Part shown: in pieces, positions 1-13,314 of the stretch
Position numbering within the stretch: position 1 is the stretch's first letter
How the letters are laid out: each line of letters opens with the position of its first letter
NCBI RefSeq assembly: GCF_003945595.2
Contig: NW_024104765.1
Span: 1-64,000 of the forward strand
DNA: 64,000 nt
Origin: Pipra filicauda
Taxonomy: Eukaryota > Chordata > Aves > Passeriformes > Pipridae
Direction: 5' to 3'
Made by a program: the position numbers and the translations under genes
Notes under the pieces: generated by a model
What the model was told of the DNA's origin: nothing
Seen by the model: the letters and a program-made list of their open reading frames with translations, nothing else
Database searches by the model: none

Positions 1-1193
1 AGTTTTAACATTTCAATTCTGATAGATTCCCTTGTGTCACTGGGAAGTCTTCTACATCTTTTACAGATTAAGAATTCTTAACAATTTTGATTTAATCTTA
101 CTGCTAATGAGACTGGCATGAGAACGTCTTTGAAATCTTTGAATAATTCAGCAATATTTACAGCATATGGCTTCCTCTTTGAAGATCTGACATATTATTA
201 GTAGGTTAGTATCGAGTTCTGACAAAACTTCAGTAAAGATATTTTAGTTCTAAATCTAAATTAAAATCCTTTCATAGCAAATCTGATCTGATCTTCTTGG
301 ATCAGTTGCTTCAAATTGGATTATTGTACTGAGCAAGTGATCCTAATGCAGCATATCAGAATCAATTTGCTCTACAAGAGTTTATCTCACTTTAATTAGA
401 TAAAGAGAAATATGTTATGACCAGATTTTTACTGATTTTGAAATATACTGTTTTTTGATCTATAATGATGTTTTATGGAAAACTGCATCTGGTGGTTTAC
501 TGCAGTGAATTACTATTACCTACTGTATTATGACAAATGGCACATAGATTCTGATTCTGTGAGATTAAAAAAATTATGTAATAAAAGACCCTATTTATGC
601 TTTATGTGTACATCGGTTAGATACAAATTATTGCTACACACCTGCTGTGTGCATAATTTTGGAAACTCTGAAGATCAAATTAATGAAATTTGTCACAGAT
701 AGTGTTTAAATGGCTTTGTCCATGGAATAGTTTGTTTGGAATAAACATCCTACCTAATTTTCTTTTTTTTTTTTCCTGGGATGTGTATTTCGGAGACTAA
801 GAAAATTCAAGAGACACTAAAGGGTTAGATTTATGAATGAAACTCTTTCTTCCCCCGCAAAAGCCAAGTGAGCAACTTGAGGATGCTTCTAGGCAGCTGT
901 ATTTTCCTAACTCCTGCTTATATGACAGATTGCAGAGTCTGCCTTTGGCAACATTTCCTCCTTCAGATTTTCACAAGAGTGAAATGCTCTTGAAGAGTTT
1001 TTGACTGTTTTGTTCACCCTCTTTTTAGTCCTCAAAGAAGGACTTCATAGGTATTCTCAATTTTTTTCATTTCTGTCACCCCCCACTTTGAAACTTTTTA
1101 CATTTTTAATTGTTCCTCAGGTTAGGGTGGAAATAAAGTGATGTTACCTGTAAGACAATTCAATAGGTACAATCTTTGCCTCCTGTGACCCAG
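1..1193. other. AT-rich non-coding stretch, no gene seen
   Basis: Reading all frames I see only a 75-residue chance frame (475-702) with no recognisable motif and no splice context. A T-run lies near 761-774. No repeat family is recognised. This is ordinary intergenic or intronic DNA, although ancient unrecognised repeats cannot be excluded without a library search. Confidence 0.6.
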
Positions 1194-1723
1194 CTTTTTC
1201 TTTTTCTTTTTTCTTTTTCTTTTTTCTTTTTCTTTTTTCTTTTTCTTTTTTCTTTTTCTTTTTTCTTTTTTTCTTTTTTCTTTTTTTCTTTTTTCTTTTT
1301 TCTTTTTCTTTTTCTTTTTCTTTTTCTTTTTTTTTTTCTTTTTTCTTTTTCTTTTTTTTCTTTTTCTTTTTTTCTTTTTCTTTTTCTTTTTCTTTTTCTT
1401 TTTCTTTTTCTTTTTCTTTTTCTTTTCTTTTTCTTTTTCTTTTTCTTTTCTTTCCTTTTCCTTTCCCTTTCCCTTTCTCCTTTTCCTTTCCCTTTTCCTT
1501 TTCCTTTTCCTTTTCCTTTTCCTTTTCCTTTTCCTTTTCCTTTTCCTTTTCCTTTTCCTTTTCCTTTTCCTTTTCCTTTTCCTTTTCCTTTTCCTTTTCC
1601 TTTCCCTTTTCCTTTCCCTTTTCCTTTTCCTTTTCCTTTCCCTTTCCCTTTCCCTTTCCCTTTCCCTTTCCCTTTCCCTTTCCCTTTCCCTTTCCCTTTC
1701 CCTTTCCCTTTCCCTTTTTCTTT
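1194..1723. repeat. Polypyrimidine hexanucleotide satellite with three successive unit types
   Basis: About 530 bp of nearly pure C/T on the plus strand. The left part (about 1194-1448) is CTTTTT-like with variable T-runs. The middle (about 1450-1636) is mostly CCTTTT, perfect over roughly 1499-1600. The right part (about 1637-1716) is CCCTTT. The period stays at six while the C content rises from one to two to three per unit, with mixed units at the borders. Such purine/pyrimidine tracts with mirror symmetry can form triplex (H-DNA) structures and are prone to length change and assembly error. The long frames of Phe/Pro/Leu (plus) or Arg/Lys/Glu (minus) across it are translation artefacts. 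Confidence 0.97.
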
Positions 1724-4700
1724 GGCTTGGTGTTTTAAATTTGAAATTTATATAATTTGTGATATTTTCCAGCTGATTATTCTTTACTGTTCTATTAGGA
1801 TTTTGGAAAAAAAAAAAAATCACACTTTTTCCTCAGGGTCAGACAAGCATGAAGCACTTGAATATGTTATAAGTGCATGGGAATGTGTTTTACAGAATGC
1901 TTAAGTTAGATTCCAGAACTGTAAACACAAATTTTGTAGACACAAATGTTTAAAAACATCTTTTAAAGAGGCAGGAAGAATCACTCACTGATTTTAATTA
2001 ATGGCATTATCTTCTTTTGAGGAATATCTGGTAGTCTTGAGCATATAAGCAAAACTACTGAAATGTAGTCGAACACTGTGCAACAGATCTAATTGTCCGT
2101 CTTCTTACCAGTGCCCCATTTCTTACCATCATCAAATTCCTTACCTGTGAAGATGCTGCTGCTGTTGTTGGTTTTGCTGGTAATCTTGCAGCTGTGACTT
2201 ATCTTTCCTGCAACTTCATTGATTTCCTGAAAGATAAGAGCTGTGGGACTTCTTATTTACCTAAAGTTGAAAACTATTGCCACACACCTCTTACCAGTTG
2301 ATTAATGTAGTAGCTTCTAGCATTAAGATTAATGCTTCAATTTGAACATACAGTTGCTTTTGATATCATAACTTTTTGTAAGCAACATTTAAAATAAAAT
2401 CCAATGAAAAACTTGAAGAGTGGACATTTTCTTTTTTTTAAACAATTTTCATAATAATATTTTAGCACATGCCCAACACTTGGTTAAGTTGCAGGCACTA
2501 TGAAAGTGAGAATCTTTTTTAGATAAATGATTTACTAATACACGGTCATCTGCTTGAGAAGGATGACACTGATATACTCGGCATACCACTACAGGATCAT
2601 GATATTAATTTTAATAAAATCTCTCTGAAATAGAAGCAGTAATGTGTTTCTCCAAGAAAAAAGCGCTAATTTTTAAAAAGTTTCTTTAGGATTTTCTTTT
2701 TAGTGCTTTAAACTTGTACAGTGCTGGTGTGATGCTGCTACCATACACATTTAACATATCTAAAAATGGAATGCCAAATGTCAGTCTCAAATGTTCTCCA
2801 TTTTGAAATCTCTTGCTGCTGCTATATTTCACTCCTTTAGAGATGTAAGTGGCAGAGAAGAGGATGGAAGGCCTGTTCAGACAAGACATTTCCATAATTC
2901 ATTGGAAGACTTCCCCCTACCCCAAGAGTTTCATTCCTTTCCCCTCTCACTCAAACTTTGCATTTTTTGGTTTGTAATATTGATGAAGAGCTAATATCAT
3001 ATATTGGTCATTCAGCATGCTGGGCCATAATGCAGAACTTAACTGGCTCTCCAAGGCTGGCATTTAGGTTATGTGTTTGCAGGCTTTGGGGACATTTCCA
3101 GCGTGTCACACAGGCTCAGGTGCTACTGAGAATAAAAACAAGCAATGACCAGTTTTCAGGTAGTGATGAATAGCAGTTTCAATAGGATGTTACAAGACCT
3201 GCAGATGTAAGAGATGACATTATGAGAAAATCACAAGTTTCATAAAATGTATTCTCGTTTCTTGCCTGCTGTTTCTACACTTTCTGTGAAGAGTTAGCTG
3301 CTGTTACCATTTGAAAACACTACTTTTGGTTTAGTTGCATTTGTCTCAATGACTTCATCTGTAAGATAAATATCAGCTGTTTAGGAAAGAGAAATTATAC
3401 ATAATTAGTAAAGGTTTTTTAGCTTGTAGACAGATATTTTCTACAGTAGCTACTACTGCCATGTTTCCTATTCACAGATAGTAAACTGATGTTTTCCTGC
3501 AGACTCATTCTGAGTTATGAAACACTTTTACCACGTGTTTTAATATTATACCTTATAGCTATTTCTTACTGTATTCTCATGATAGTTTCCCATAGAGTTA
3601 TTGAAGTCTTTGTCTTTCTTTCTGGATTGTTTTCCTGTTGTCAGACTTACAGGCAAAAATAATTTTGTAGTCCTACTCTGTCTGTACTCTTGGGATAATT
3701 TTAATCTGCAAATATAGTCTTCTGGCAGTACAAGTCTATTCATATCCCCCATTTCCTTCTTTTTAGGTGTTGTTTGTTGTTTGATCTTATTCTTAATCAC
3801 ATTCAGTTCACAAATGGGGTCAGCCAATGCCTGCTGTTACGCTCACATTCTTTGCCATTTGATGCCGTAAGACTCTTGATGGGCTCTTGAACAAAGCCGA
3901 TATTAGAGAAATATCCAACAACTGTAGCAGTTGACCAAGCCATTTGAATGCAGCTGTGCTATCTCTTTACTTGCGGTCTTGGAGTCTTCTCAATTCTCAG
4001 CTACCACACTAGTTCCTACACAATTGTCTCCAAAACGCAGTAACTGTACGTATTTAACTCTGGAAAAGCGCGTGGATTAAAATGGCATGAAAATAACTAC
4101 CACTGATATTTTTCTCTCGGTGCTTATAGAACACCAGCAAAACATATAGAGCATGTAGTGTTTTAAGTTCAAATAAACATAACGAGAAGTGTTTGGGACA
4201 ACTAATTTGACATATTTTTAAAGAAAAGGTCTCCTTAAAGAAAAAGGGTAGTTTTCTTCTTGTAACAATGTACAAATGCTTGTATTTGAAGTGTCTGTCA
4301 ATATAATACTCAGGTAGAAAGCAAGATCATTCTGTGTGAAGTTTCTTAAATACCTTGTCTAGGCTATGCTTTCTTGACTGTATAAATTACAAAAATAAAA
4401 TAAGAAAAAAAGCATCTGTTAAATAATTTTTAAATCTATCCATTCTTTGCAGCTCTTCCTGGAATGTTCCTACAACGAGAAAGGAAATAATTAAAGTTGA
4501 ATGTAATAGAATTTTTAATATGGAAATATTTTACTATCTCAATTTTTTCATTTCTGGAAATTACTGCTTCCTAAATTTTTTCCAGTTAAATAATAATGTT
4601 ACTTGCTTTAATTGAAATACGTTTTTTTCTGTCCAGAATAATAGTGTTCTCTCAACATTTATGGACAATGCCTGTCAATACAGGAAACCAGTTCATAGAT

Positions 4701-7700
4701 AAGAAAGGGAAATTATTTGTTCTGTCATCATAATTAAAATTACAATTTTTAAAAACTTTTTTAAGGAATGACATTTTCCGCATTCTCTATTGTCACAATA
4801 TTGATGATTTATTAGAAGAACTTTCTATACCTTGATTTTTTGCAATTATTATCTACATTAATCTGCATTATAATCACTTCCTTATACTTGTTTTATGTTT
4901 TCAACTTGAGCCCAGCCTGGAAATTGCCATACTGTTGTGTTAAATTAAGAATTTCCTTTCACTTGTTCCATTCTTGGAATACCATAAATATCCTAGTCCT
5001 ATTCTATCCATCTTGATCCCTAAGCAATAAAAAACAGCTTAGTTAGACATTCCTAACCTTATCCAAATATTTTCTTAACAGACTCTCCCACTTTAACACT
5101 TACTGTTTACAATGAGTGCTATAACTCTTTCCTCACATGATTTAGGCCACATTTTTCAAGACTGTGAGTCTTACATTAGGCATACTGGTCTATGTGCCCA
5201 AGCCCAAGTTTAAATATTGAGCCTCAGCCCCAATATCTAAACATAGGCAGCTGCATTTTAATGTTAAGTTCAGAAATTACACTACTGGGGGCTTGTCCTT
5301 GTAGGTCGTTCAGAAGTCAGTAGCAATTAAGTGGGCTGTGCTAGCATTATGTATGCACCGTATCTGTCTTAGCAGGCAGGTGGATTGGAGTTTCAAAATT
5401 TCATTTGCAAATTTGTTTTTGTGTAGTTTAATCTGTGTTTAATTAATCTAATAGACTGTATAATGATAGGAAAATGTCTACATGTCTGGAAAACAGTCTT
5501 TGGTTTTCCAAATTGTCCTACAGTGGAGTTTTTAATATTTGAATGATTTATGATTGTTTATGCACTGATTTTGAAATGCAAGCCACCAAGAAAGGAATGA
5601 GAGAATTAAAGAGACAAAATGTGTTCCTTATGAAGAATAGTAAAGTTTCTCACAAGTGGATTCATGTAAGCAACTTTTAAGAGAGATCTTAATTATGTGT
5701 GTCTGCCACCTCTCACTATTTTATTCAATGCAGAATTTCCTTTTGTTTTTTAATCCTCAAGAGAATTAACATCTTCATTTTCCCAGTGATAGAAACAACA
5801 ACATTATTTGTACATTTTATGACACTGCAGCCTTTCCATCTGTCCTGAGTGTCACTGTCTGTATTCCTGCACCATCACATAATGAGGCATGTTTTAGGAG
5901 GTAAAATCCCTCTTTTCCCTTCATTATGCATGTGGCATGCAATGCAATTTACTACATAACAGATGTCATAGCTAAGTACCCAGGCTCATGTCATGATTCA
6001 TTCATTTGAAGACAATCTGTTGTGCAAAGCAGAGCTTTTCAAAATCTAGGCAAAATTTTGTGTTTGCCTGAGCACACCAGATTTTATGCTATACTCTACT
6101 AAGTTGGATAGGCTAAAACATCAGGTATAGATAGACTTGTACTGGGCCTAGAATCCAGATTGGAAATTTGACATTTGAGTGTTCACATACTTTGGCTTTT
6201 TAACATCTTCTCCTGAAAAGAATAATCCTTTTCTAAGTATTGGTGCTTTTCTTTAAAATTTTGTTCTTGATTCAACAGTTACTTCTACAGACTCCTATAA
6301 AAATAAAGTACACAGTTCAAAATTCACCAGTGCAGTTATTGGAAGAATTTTGTGGATCTTAAAAATTGAGTCTGGTGTCTAGACAAATTTGGTGGAACAT
6401 TATTATACTGCCTTTCTAAAGTTAGAAGAATTCAAATCAGGCAACATTTTACAGAAGATTACCACTAAATGTGGTCTCTCTATAGGGAAAAAGGCAGACA
6501 GCAATAAGTTAGATATCAATGATGATTTATCTGAATGTGAAGAGATAAATTACAAATGAGGTAAATTCATTATTAGGGTTAGAAATATGAGTCATATGTC
6601 TATAGCAAAATTTTAAGGGTTTCTCTGAGCATTGCATATTATACAGTAAGCATCCAGCACCTCTGATGAATGCTTAGAATCCATGACTTCAAATGTATGA
6701 AACAAAAAACCCCAATTTATCTCACGTTTGTTAGGTTTTTTTGTTTGTGTAGATTAGTAAGACCAAAATTATTTCTATGCAGAGGCTTAATAGAAAGATA
6801 GGTCTCATATAGGCATCTCTAATATTGGATTAATCATCAGACTCCAATATCTTTGCTGAGTGTCTGAAAACTGCAGTTGTTTTGCTCAAGTGGATGACAA
6901 AGCCTTGGCAAAAGTGAAAATCTAAGTCAACTTTTTTTTTTCTCTAATTACTTTTATTCTGATTTTTAAGACTCTCCATCCGGTAGCTGAAATGAATTTG
7001 AGTCTGTAGTGAGTTTGCCCATTCAATATTCCCCTGGTACTTGTGAGGAACAATACAAAAACCCCAGCAGGAGAGCTTCTCACTAGGAACTGTTTGAAAT
7101 CCTCTCCTGACAATGTAGAAATTGATTTCCCATCTGCATTTGGGAAGCCCAATGGGAGATATTTTGCTTATGATTGTGCTGTCAACTGTCTTCTGCAGGC
7201 ATCTCTAATGATAGGTTGTAGTGCCCACCAATACACAGCTTGAGGGAGAATGCTTCCAAATTCTAAAAGAGTATTGAGTATCAGATGTGGCTCTGGTTAT
7301 GTAGACTTTATTAATACAAATAAAGATTTTAAGTAATCTTCTCCAGAAAACAGCTGGAATGATGTTCGGTGTAGAATTTTCACACTGTGTATAGAGCGTT
7401 ATCTAGAAAGACCTTTTATATCAGTATTACTGATCTACTGAACCTCTAAATGCCTTTGTGAAAAATTACTATCCTGTTTCATTACAATAGCTTTGATTCT
7501 GCGTACAAGACAGATCAGGAGGGCCTGTTTTTTTCAGTGTTTGTATTATGTTTCCAAATAGATTCCTGACATGCTCACTCCATGATTTTCTACTTTGCTT
7601 TATCTGTGCTTAAGGTAAAAGATGTCCAGGGAATGTGACAATAATGAAAGTCTGCTGATAACAGAGGAGGCAAAAAAATTATCTTTTCTCACCTTTCCCA

Positions 7701-10700
7701 TTAAAGCTGTAGTGGAAATCTTAAGCAGAGCAGATAAAGAAGCAAATTTCAGCTTTGTGGGAAGCTCTGGCTTGCTGGTGTTGCACTTCACTGCATCAGA
7801 AGGTAACATGAAGGTGGAGAACTTCCCAGTGGGTCTTTTTTTTTCTTTTTTTGGGGGAGGACTTAAGCAGAACTTACTGCTCAAAGCATTAGTTTCCTAC
7901 ACACCGTAAAATTCCATCTAGAACAACCCTTGAAACAGATTAATATCCTTAGTGCTAGGGTATCTTAAAAGGGGTTTCTTTACTAGTTGACTTCTTCTGT
8001 TCAAGACCTCTTTTAGTGCAAAGGTAATGTATAAACTAAAGTTCCCTAAGCTTCATTAGTATCTGCAGCCCTGATTTTAGCAACTGTTACTAATCATAGA
8101 GGCAGTCCTTTTAAGTGGTGTGCAAAACTAGTACAGAAATACTTCATTCTTTAGTAATTACATAGAGATATGTTAAATGAAGTGATAGACATCACTTTTT
8201 TTGTTTTGTTATTTTGTTTTTTAAGATACATAAATTTATCACCCTTCAGGCTGTACTCCAATTTATTCTGTGTGTCAGGCAAGGAATATTACTCCAGATG
8301 GAGTCATACGTCCACATATGTCCATTTGCAACATTCTCAAGAGATGCTAAACAGCCAAAATATGTTTAGGATTTAATTTAGTTCAGCAAAAAGCATGAAC
8401 AAAATTTGGAAGATTTTTGTACCTGGGATTCAGCTGTACATTCTTGTGAATTAACCTTTATTATAATTTAAATAGAATAGTTTCAAAAACTGATTCATAA
8501 CCTGGAGTTAGTTTCTTCATAAAGATGACTTTCACCTTTTTGGGAAAAGAGAACATGCTTCTTTTGTTTGAAAAGAAATGTGAACAAGAAGATAATCTAG
8601 CTCAGAAACAAAACAAAACAAAATTATCAGAATTATTTAAAAGGGATCTATTGTTGCTTTATTTTAGGCTTAATTTCTTTTGTTAATGGAAAATTACTTA
8701 TTTTGGTATAAAATCTTAGTGGCATGTGCAGACCTTTGTCTTTATCTCTGAGGTTTTGAGAAGGAGGTATCACAGTTTTGTGTGAGAAAAACACTGAAGA
8801 ATATTATACCAAGATTATTATTTTTTTAATCCATTTTAAACAGTACAGTAAAGCTACTCTTAACATTGTTGTTACCAGAAAATGGAACATAGGTAGAAAG
8901 CAATTTCCCACTTCAGACACCCACTATGTGCCTTTGGCAGTAGAAATTAAATATCAGAATCTCAGTACTAGAATATTTAAAGAGTATTTTGTTGGCTATC
9001 AAGTGTTACTTGCTACTCTCTGCTACCCATTGCTTCAGGCTATCTGTCACAGTGTTGGTGTATCTTCTTCTTTTAAACCAGGGAAATTGCAAATGCAGCA
9101 TATGAGTGTACACTCATCTGTATGACAAAGCGCAGTTGTGATTTTTGATGGAACATCATTTGACTGCACATGCAGTGTTGCTATGTTGAAAGGAGGATGT
9201 ATGGAGAGATAACTGATTCTTATTTATACCTACTGATTATTTTTTTCTTCCCGCATTTTATTTTTTCAGCATATAGGCAGCACTCTGGTTTTGTAGCCTC
9301 TGTTACCTTTCATTTTTTCTGGCAGTCAATGCCATTTCATTAACTCTGGAACAGTTTCTTAATTTGGTACTCTACTCATGTGCATGGGTTCTGCAGCATC
9401 ATGACTTGCAAACTCAGGGGTGAGGAGATGTACAGCAGCACTGACCTACCCTCTGCAGACAATTTGACATTGTGGAAAAAGGTCTTTGAAGACGTGATGA
9501 CTACAGTTGTCTGACATCCTCCTTGAGGTTATACTAAACACCTCCAAGAAGCCCCCATGCCTGTCCACCTAGCAAAGGCAACTTGAAAAGGGAATTGTCA
9601 CCGTTATTCTGTGAAAACCGGGAGGCTGTGGCATAGCAGGGGTGTGAGTGCATGAAGGTGAGGAGGGTGCAGAAGCATGGGTGCATGAGGGAATTGTGGA
9701 CTCATGAATTTTATGGCTAGACAATCCTTGCTCTGTGTGGATTTATTAGCCTCACCAGAGAGTGCCTACCTATAAATCCTGTTTTTTATTTCCCCCCCTT
9801 CCTGTTTCTACAGGAGCCAAAGAACTACAGTCTGTGAAAGACAGAGAAATGTGGGAATTTTCTGACCATTGTCTGAGGGCAGGCAGCAGCACATTGTAAG
9901 TACAGCCTTACATGTTTGTGAAATAAAAGCTCACAGTTCTTTTATGTATGATAGATGAGTTAAAACTAAAAAAGTGGAACAATTCCTAATCAAGGAGTTT
10001 TCATTTCTCCATATTAGGTGCAGTTACACATCTTAAAATTTATAATTTATCAATATGAAATTTGCCAGCAAAAATGGATGTATTTTTAAATTGATATTTT
10101 TTACAAGCTTATTGCAATTTAGCTCATTCTTTTTCCCCAACTGGACACCTCAGAAAATCCTATTTTTCTTAGAAAATTAATATGTAATAGGTAAGCCTGC
10201 TCATGTACTTCCTCTGTAAGTTTACACTGTGACTGAACGCAAAACTGCATGGTCATTCTACTTACCGCGCTGACTAAGTTCCTGCTGTTTTTGGATGGTC
10301 TTTTTTATGTTAGTGGAGAGTACAAGACGCTGTATGCCAGGGAGCTATTTACACTACAGGGTGAAAAACTACCAATATATTTATTTACAAAGGAAACTTC
10401 GCTTCTAGAAAAATAAGAAATTAGTAAGTTACCAACAGCCTGGAATATAGGAGAATTATGACATCTCAATGTGTGAGGCTTTTTTTGTTTTGTTTTTGCT
10501 TTTGTTTTCTTTTTCTAATGGGAACTTATATCATGCCTTGTACCACACATTTTCAGTACAGTGCAAAGAAAATTATTCTGTAGGGTCTGCATCAAATAAA
10601 TGCATTCAGTGGTGTTTTTCAGTGAAAAAATAGAGATATTCCTCTGTAAAACTCACAACTTTATGTCTGTGAGGAAAGAAAAGAAAAATGTTTCTGCAAG

Positions 10701-10910
10701 GTCCTCCTGGGTCCCTGAAGAGCCAGCTTATTTGGAAATACATAAATCAGAGAAATACTGTATAGTTGCAGCTATAGTATGGTGTTTTTGAAATTAACAA
10801 GGGGTTTCTACTACCTTTATTAATAACAACACATTGGTTTTAAACTCAAATATGGTTTTGTGTGTGGGCATATGCACATTTATATAAAAATAAAGAAACA
10901 TATAGAAAAC
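1724..10910. other. Long AT-rich stretch without a supportable gene
   Basis: I recognise no gene or repeat family here. Frames are short and lack family motifs. The best of them, at 7622-7802, is listed separately. A somewhat more GC-rich patch near 9400-9770 may be an old decayed repeat but matches nothing I can name. Homopolymer runs (for example A-run 1807-1819, T/C run 7838-7851) are scattered through it. The region is consistent with intergenic or deep intronic avian DNA. Confidence 0.55.
7622..7802 (+). other. Weak candidate exon (open frame followed by GT)
   Basis: A plus-strand frame opens with Met-Ser-Arg-Glu-Cys and runs about 60 residues of mixed, fairly protein-like composition (including FPIKAVVEILSRADKEANF) up to an AAG|GTAACA donor-like site near 7802. 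After that the frame becomes low-complexity Phe/Gly. I do not recognise the peptide. An acceptor-like pyrimidine stretch ending in AG lies at about 7590-7613, but it is weak. A chance frame of this length is entirely possible in 64 kb, and the minus strand is open over the same interval, which argues against real coding. Confidence 0.12.
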
Positions 10911-10978
10911 ACACACATGTATATATATGTATATATATACCTCATGCACATATGTATACGTATATATATATACACATT
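10911..10978. repeat. Alternating TA/CA microsatellite with two AT palindromes
   Basis: A short (CA)n run leads into TA-rich sequence holding a perfect 12-bp palindrome of GT(AT)nAC type at 10929-10940 and a perfect 14-bp one at 10960-10973. It is cruciform-prone and evolves quickly. No function is implied. Confidence 0.85.
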
Positions 10979-11153
10979 AAAAATATTTCACATCTGAGTA
11001 TAATAAACAATAAATTACTATGTGATATGTAATACAAGAATGTGCAGTTCATGAAGTCATAAATTACTATCCCATTGCTTCTATACCATCAAAGAAAATG
11101 ATGTGAAAATATTAGACAAAACTCTATATCTGTATTCCATTTGTTCCTTGTGA

Positions 11154-11251
11154 ATAAAAAAAACCAAAAACCAAACACCACCAAACTCAAAGAAAACCCA
11201 CATCAAAACCCTAACAAATAAAAACTCCACACAACAAACAAACAAACCCTA
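11154..11251. repeat. A/C-rich low-complexity tract
   Basis: Nearly 100 bp on the plus strand made almost only of A and C, with loose AAACC and ACAA units and very few G or T. A related but shorter tract occurs at about 12220-12268 with ACAA repeats. Degenerate simple repeats or eroded retroposon tails both fit. Confidence 0.8.
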
Positions 11252-11543
11252 GAACAGAGTGAATTTCTTTTCCTTAAGTTTGCAAATGTTTAGCTGATGC
11301 AAACATCATGCTTCCCACGCTGTCTCTATTGGGTAGATATGAATCTTTTCTCTCTGTATCACAAGTTCCATAAACTTTAGTTTGGCTGTGGACTGGAGGT
11401 TACATCAGGGAGATTTTCATTTGTTCAATTCCAGTGTAATTGAGTATTATCTAATAAGAATCAAGATGACAATGTACTTTGTGTCCATGTGTTTGCATCT
11501 CAGTATTGATACCTCTGTATACTCCTGTGATTTTTTGTGTGTC

Positions 11544-11569
11544 TATATGTGTGTCTACACACACATATA
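11544..11569. repeat. Perfect 11-bp inverted repeat
   Basis: The arm TATATGTGTGT (11544-11554) is followed by a 4-base loop and its exact reverse complement (11559-11569). It lies in a TG/CA-rich patch, so it is probably a by-product of simple-repeat sequence. Confidence 0.85.
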
Positions 11570-13314
11570 AATAGTAGCCTCCATACATTACATATTTATA
11601 TAAATACAGACTTATCTCTATATTAGAGAAATTTGTAAGTTTTAGTAGTATAAAGGACATCTATTTACATGGAAAGAAAAATAGGGAAGCTATTGAAGTG
11701 TCTGGGACACATGTATGTGGAAACCTCTGTGAAACAACACATGAGAAAACTTCGTTTTGGAAAGTGACGAGGATATTTAGTTCCTTAAAAAAAAAGACTG
11801 AAGAAGGTGAAATGTGCATGTTTTGCTTTAAACCATCCTGTTTAATCTGTTGTTGAGTTGCTCCCAAACAACAAATTTGATAGAATGAGTACATCAAACA
11901 CTTAAACCTGTTACTTGTCACAAACACTTCATAAAAGGGCAGCGTTTTCTTAGTCTTGTACTAACAGAGAAAGGTATCTCTTACTCACATTTTTCCTCCT
12001 CTTTTTCTTTCTGTTTTTCTTTCTCTGTCTTGCGAATCCGCTCTCCTGCACAGCTGCTGACAATGTCTCTTTAGGTGCTTTTGAGTATCACTTTGTTGTT
12101 TGCTGATGATTTTATTACTCAAAGGGATAAAGGGAGAAACTTATAGTATGAATAAATCTCCTCCAAACCTGGACCCCTCAAATATTTTTCTTTTCTTTAC
12201 TTCCACTATGTTTTCAGCTAAAACCAACCACACCCAAAATAAACAAACAAACAAATGAAATAACCCTCTTCAAGCCCCCAAAACTTAAGCGTAGTTTCAA
12301 ACTACATATTCAGTTTAGAAAACATTGAACTCAGCTCTAATCATTTTCTGATTTATTTCTACAGTTGTCTGACTGACAATATCTGCTTGATCTAACACAC
12401 GTTTAGTAATAGTCACATTCAATTCATTGAATACACATCAAATAGAGAATCATATTGACCAATGATTTGGTAAACCAAGAAATGGTTTGAATGCAGTGTG
12501 TTGAGAAAAGAGGGGAAACGCTCATGAAGAACAGAAATAACTAATTTCTGCTCTTCAGAAAGAAAAAGGAAACACAGGTTATCGTTGCCTTTTTCGCTGT
12601 TTTTTCCCACTTCATTCTGAAATTACCTCCACTCACTTATTTTTCTCTGGTTAAAAAGCAGGCAGGATAAATGGTAACTAAAAGCATGAAGAAAAGAGGC
12701 AGGAAAAGGGCAATTGATTAAAAATATGGGGAGAAATGAAGCCAGGTTCTGTTATATATTTTAACATTTGATAGAAAATCAACTAGGAAAGCTTTAGAAA
12801 TAACTTTGCTGAAAAGAGAGTTTCATTCAGAATCCTGCAGCTACCCATCCGTTGGCAGAATGCAACAGATAGATCTGTGAGGCTGTAATTTGATAAGGCA
12901 ATCTTAACTGACTACCATCTGTCTTCCTTGTGAACTTTTTTGAACTACTAATTCATTTGATGAAGTATCAGAGTGCTCCGTGTAGAGCAGGGTTTGTTAA
13001 TATGGGCTCCCCTCTGTTGCACAGTTAGGAAGATATTTATTATTGTTAAATCTCACATAAACAATTGGCTGCTAGTTGCTAACAAAATCTTGTTTGCAAA
13101 ATGATGGATTGGGAAAACGTGTCTGAAATTTAAGGATGTGACAAGCACTGAACTGGAATACATTCAGTACATTCAGGTAGCACTGTTCATTAATGTTTTC
13201 TGGGCTATGAAATTTGTGTGATCCAACATGAAAATATGCTGTTGTTGTCAGTACGATTTCTAGAGGTATATCTATTTTCAGGTGTGTCCAAGCACTTTTT
13301 AGTCATACAAATAG

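Noticed and set aside
1122..1904. Long open frames on both strands (Phe/Pro/Leu or Arg/Lys/Glu repeats)
   Set aside because: They are translations of the hexanucleotide pyrimidine tract; there are no flanking gene signals.
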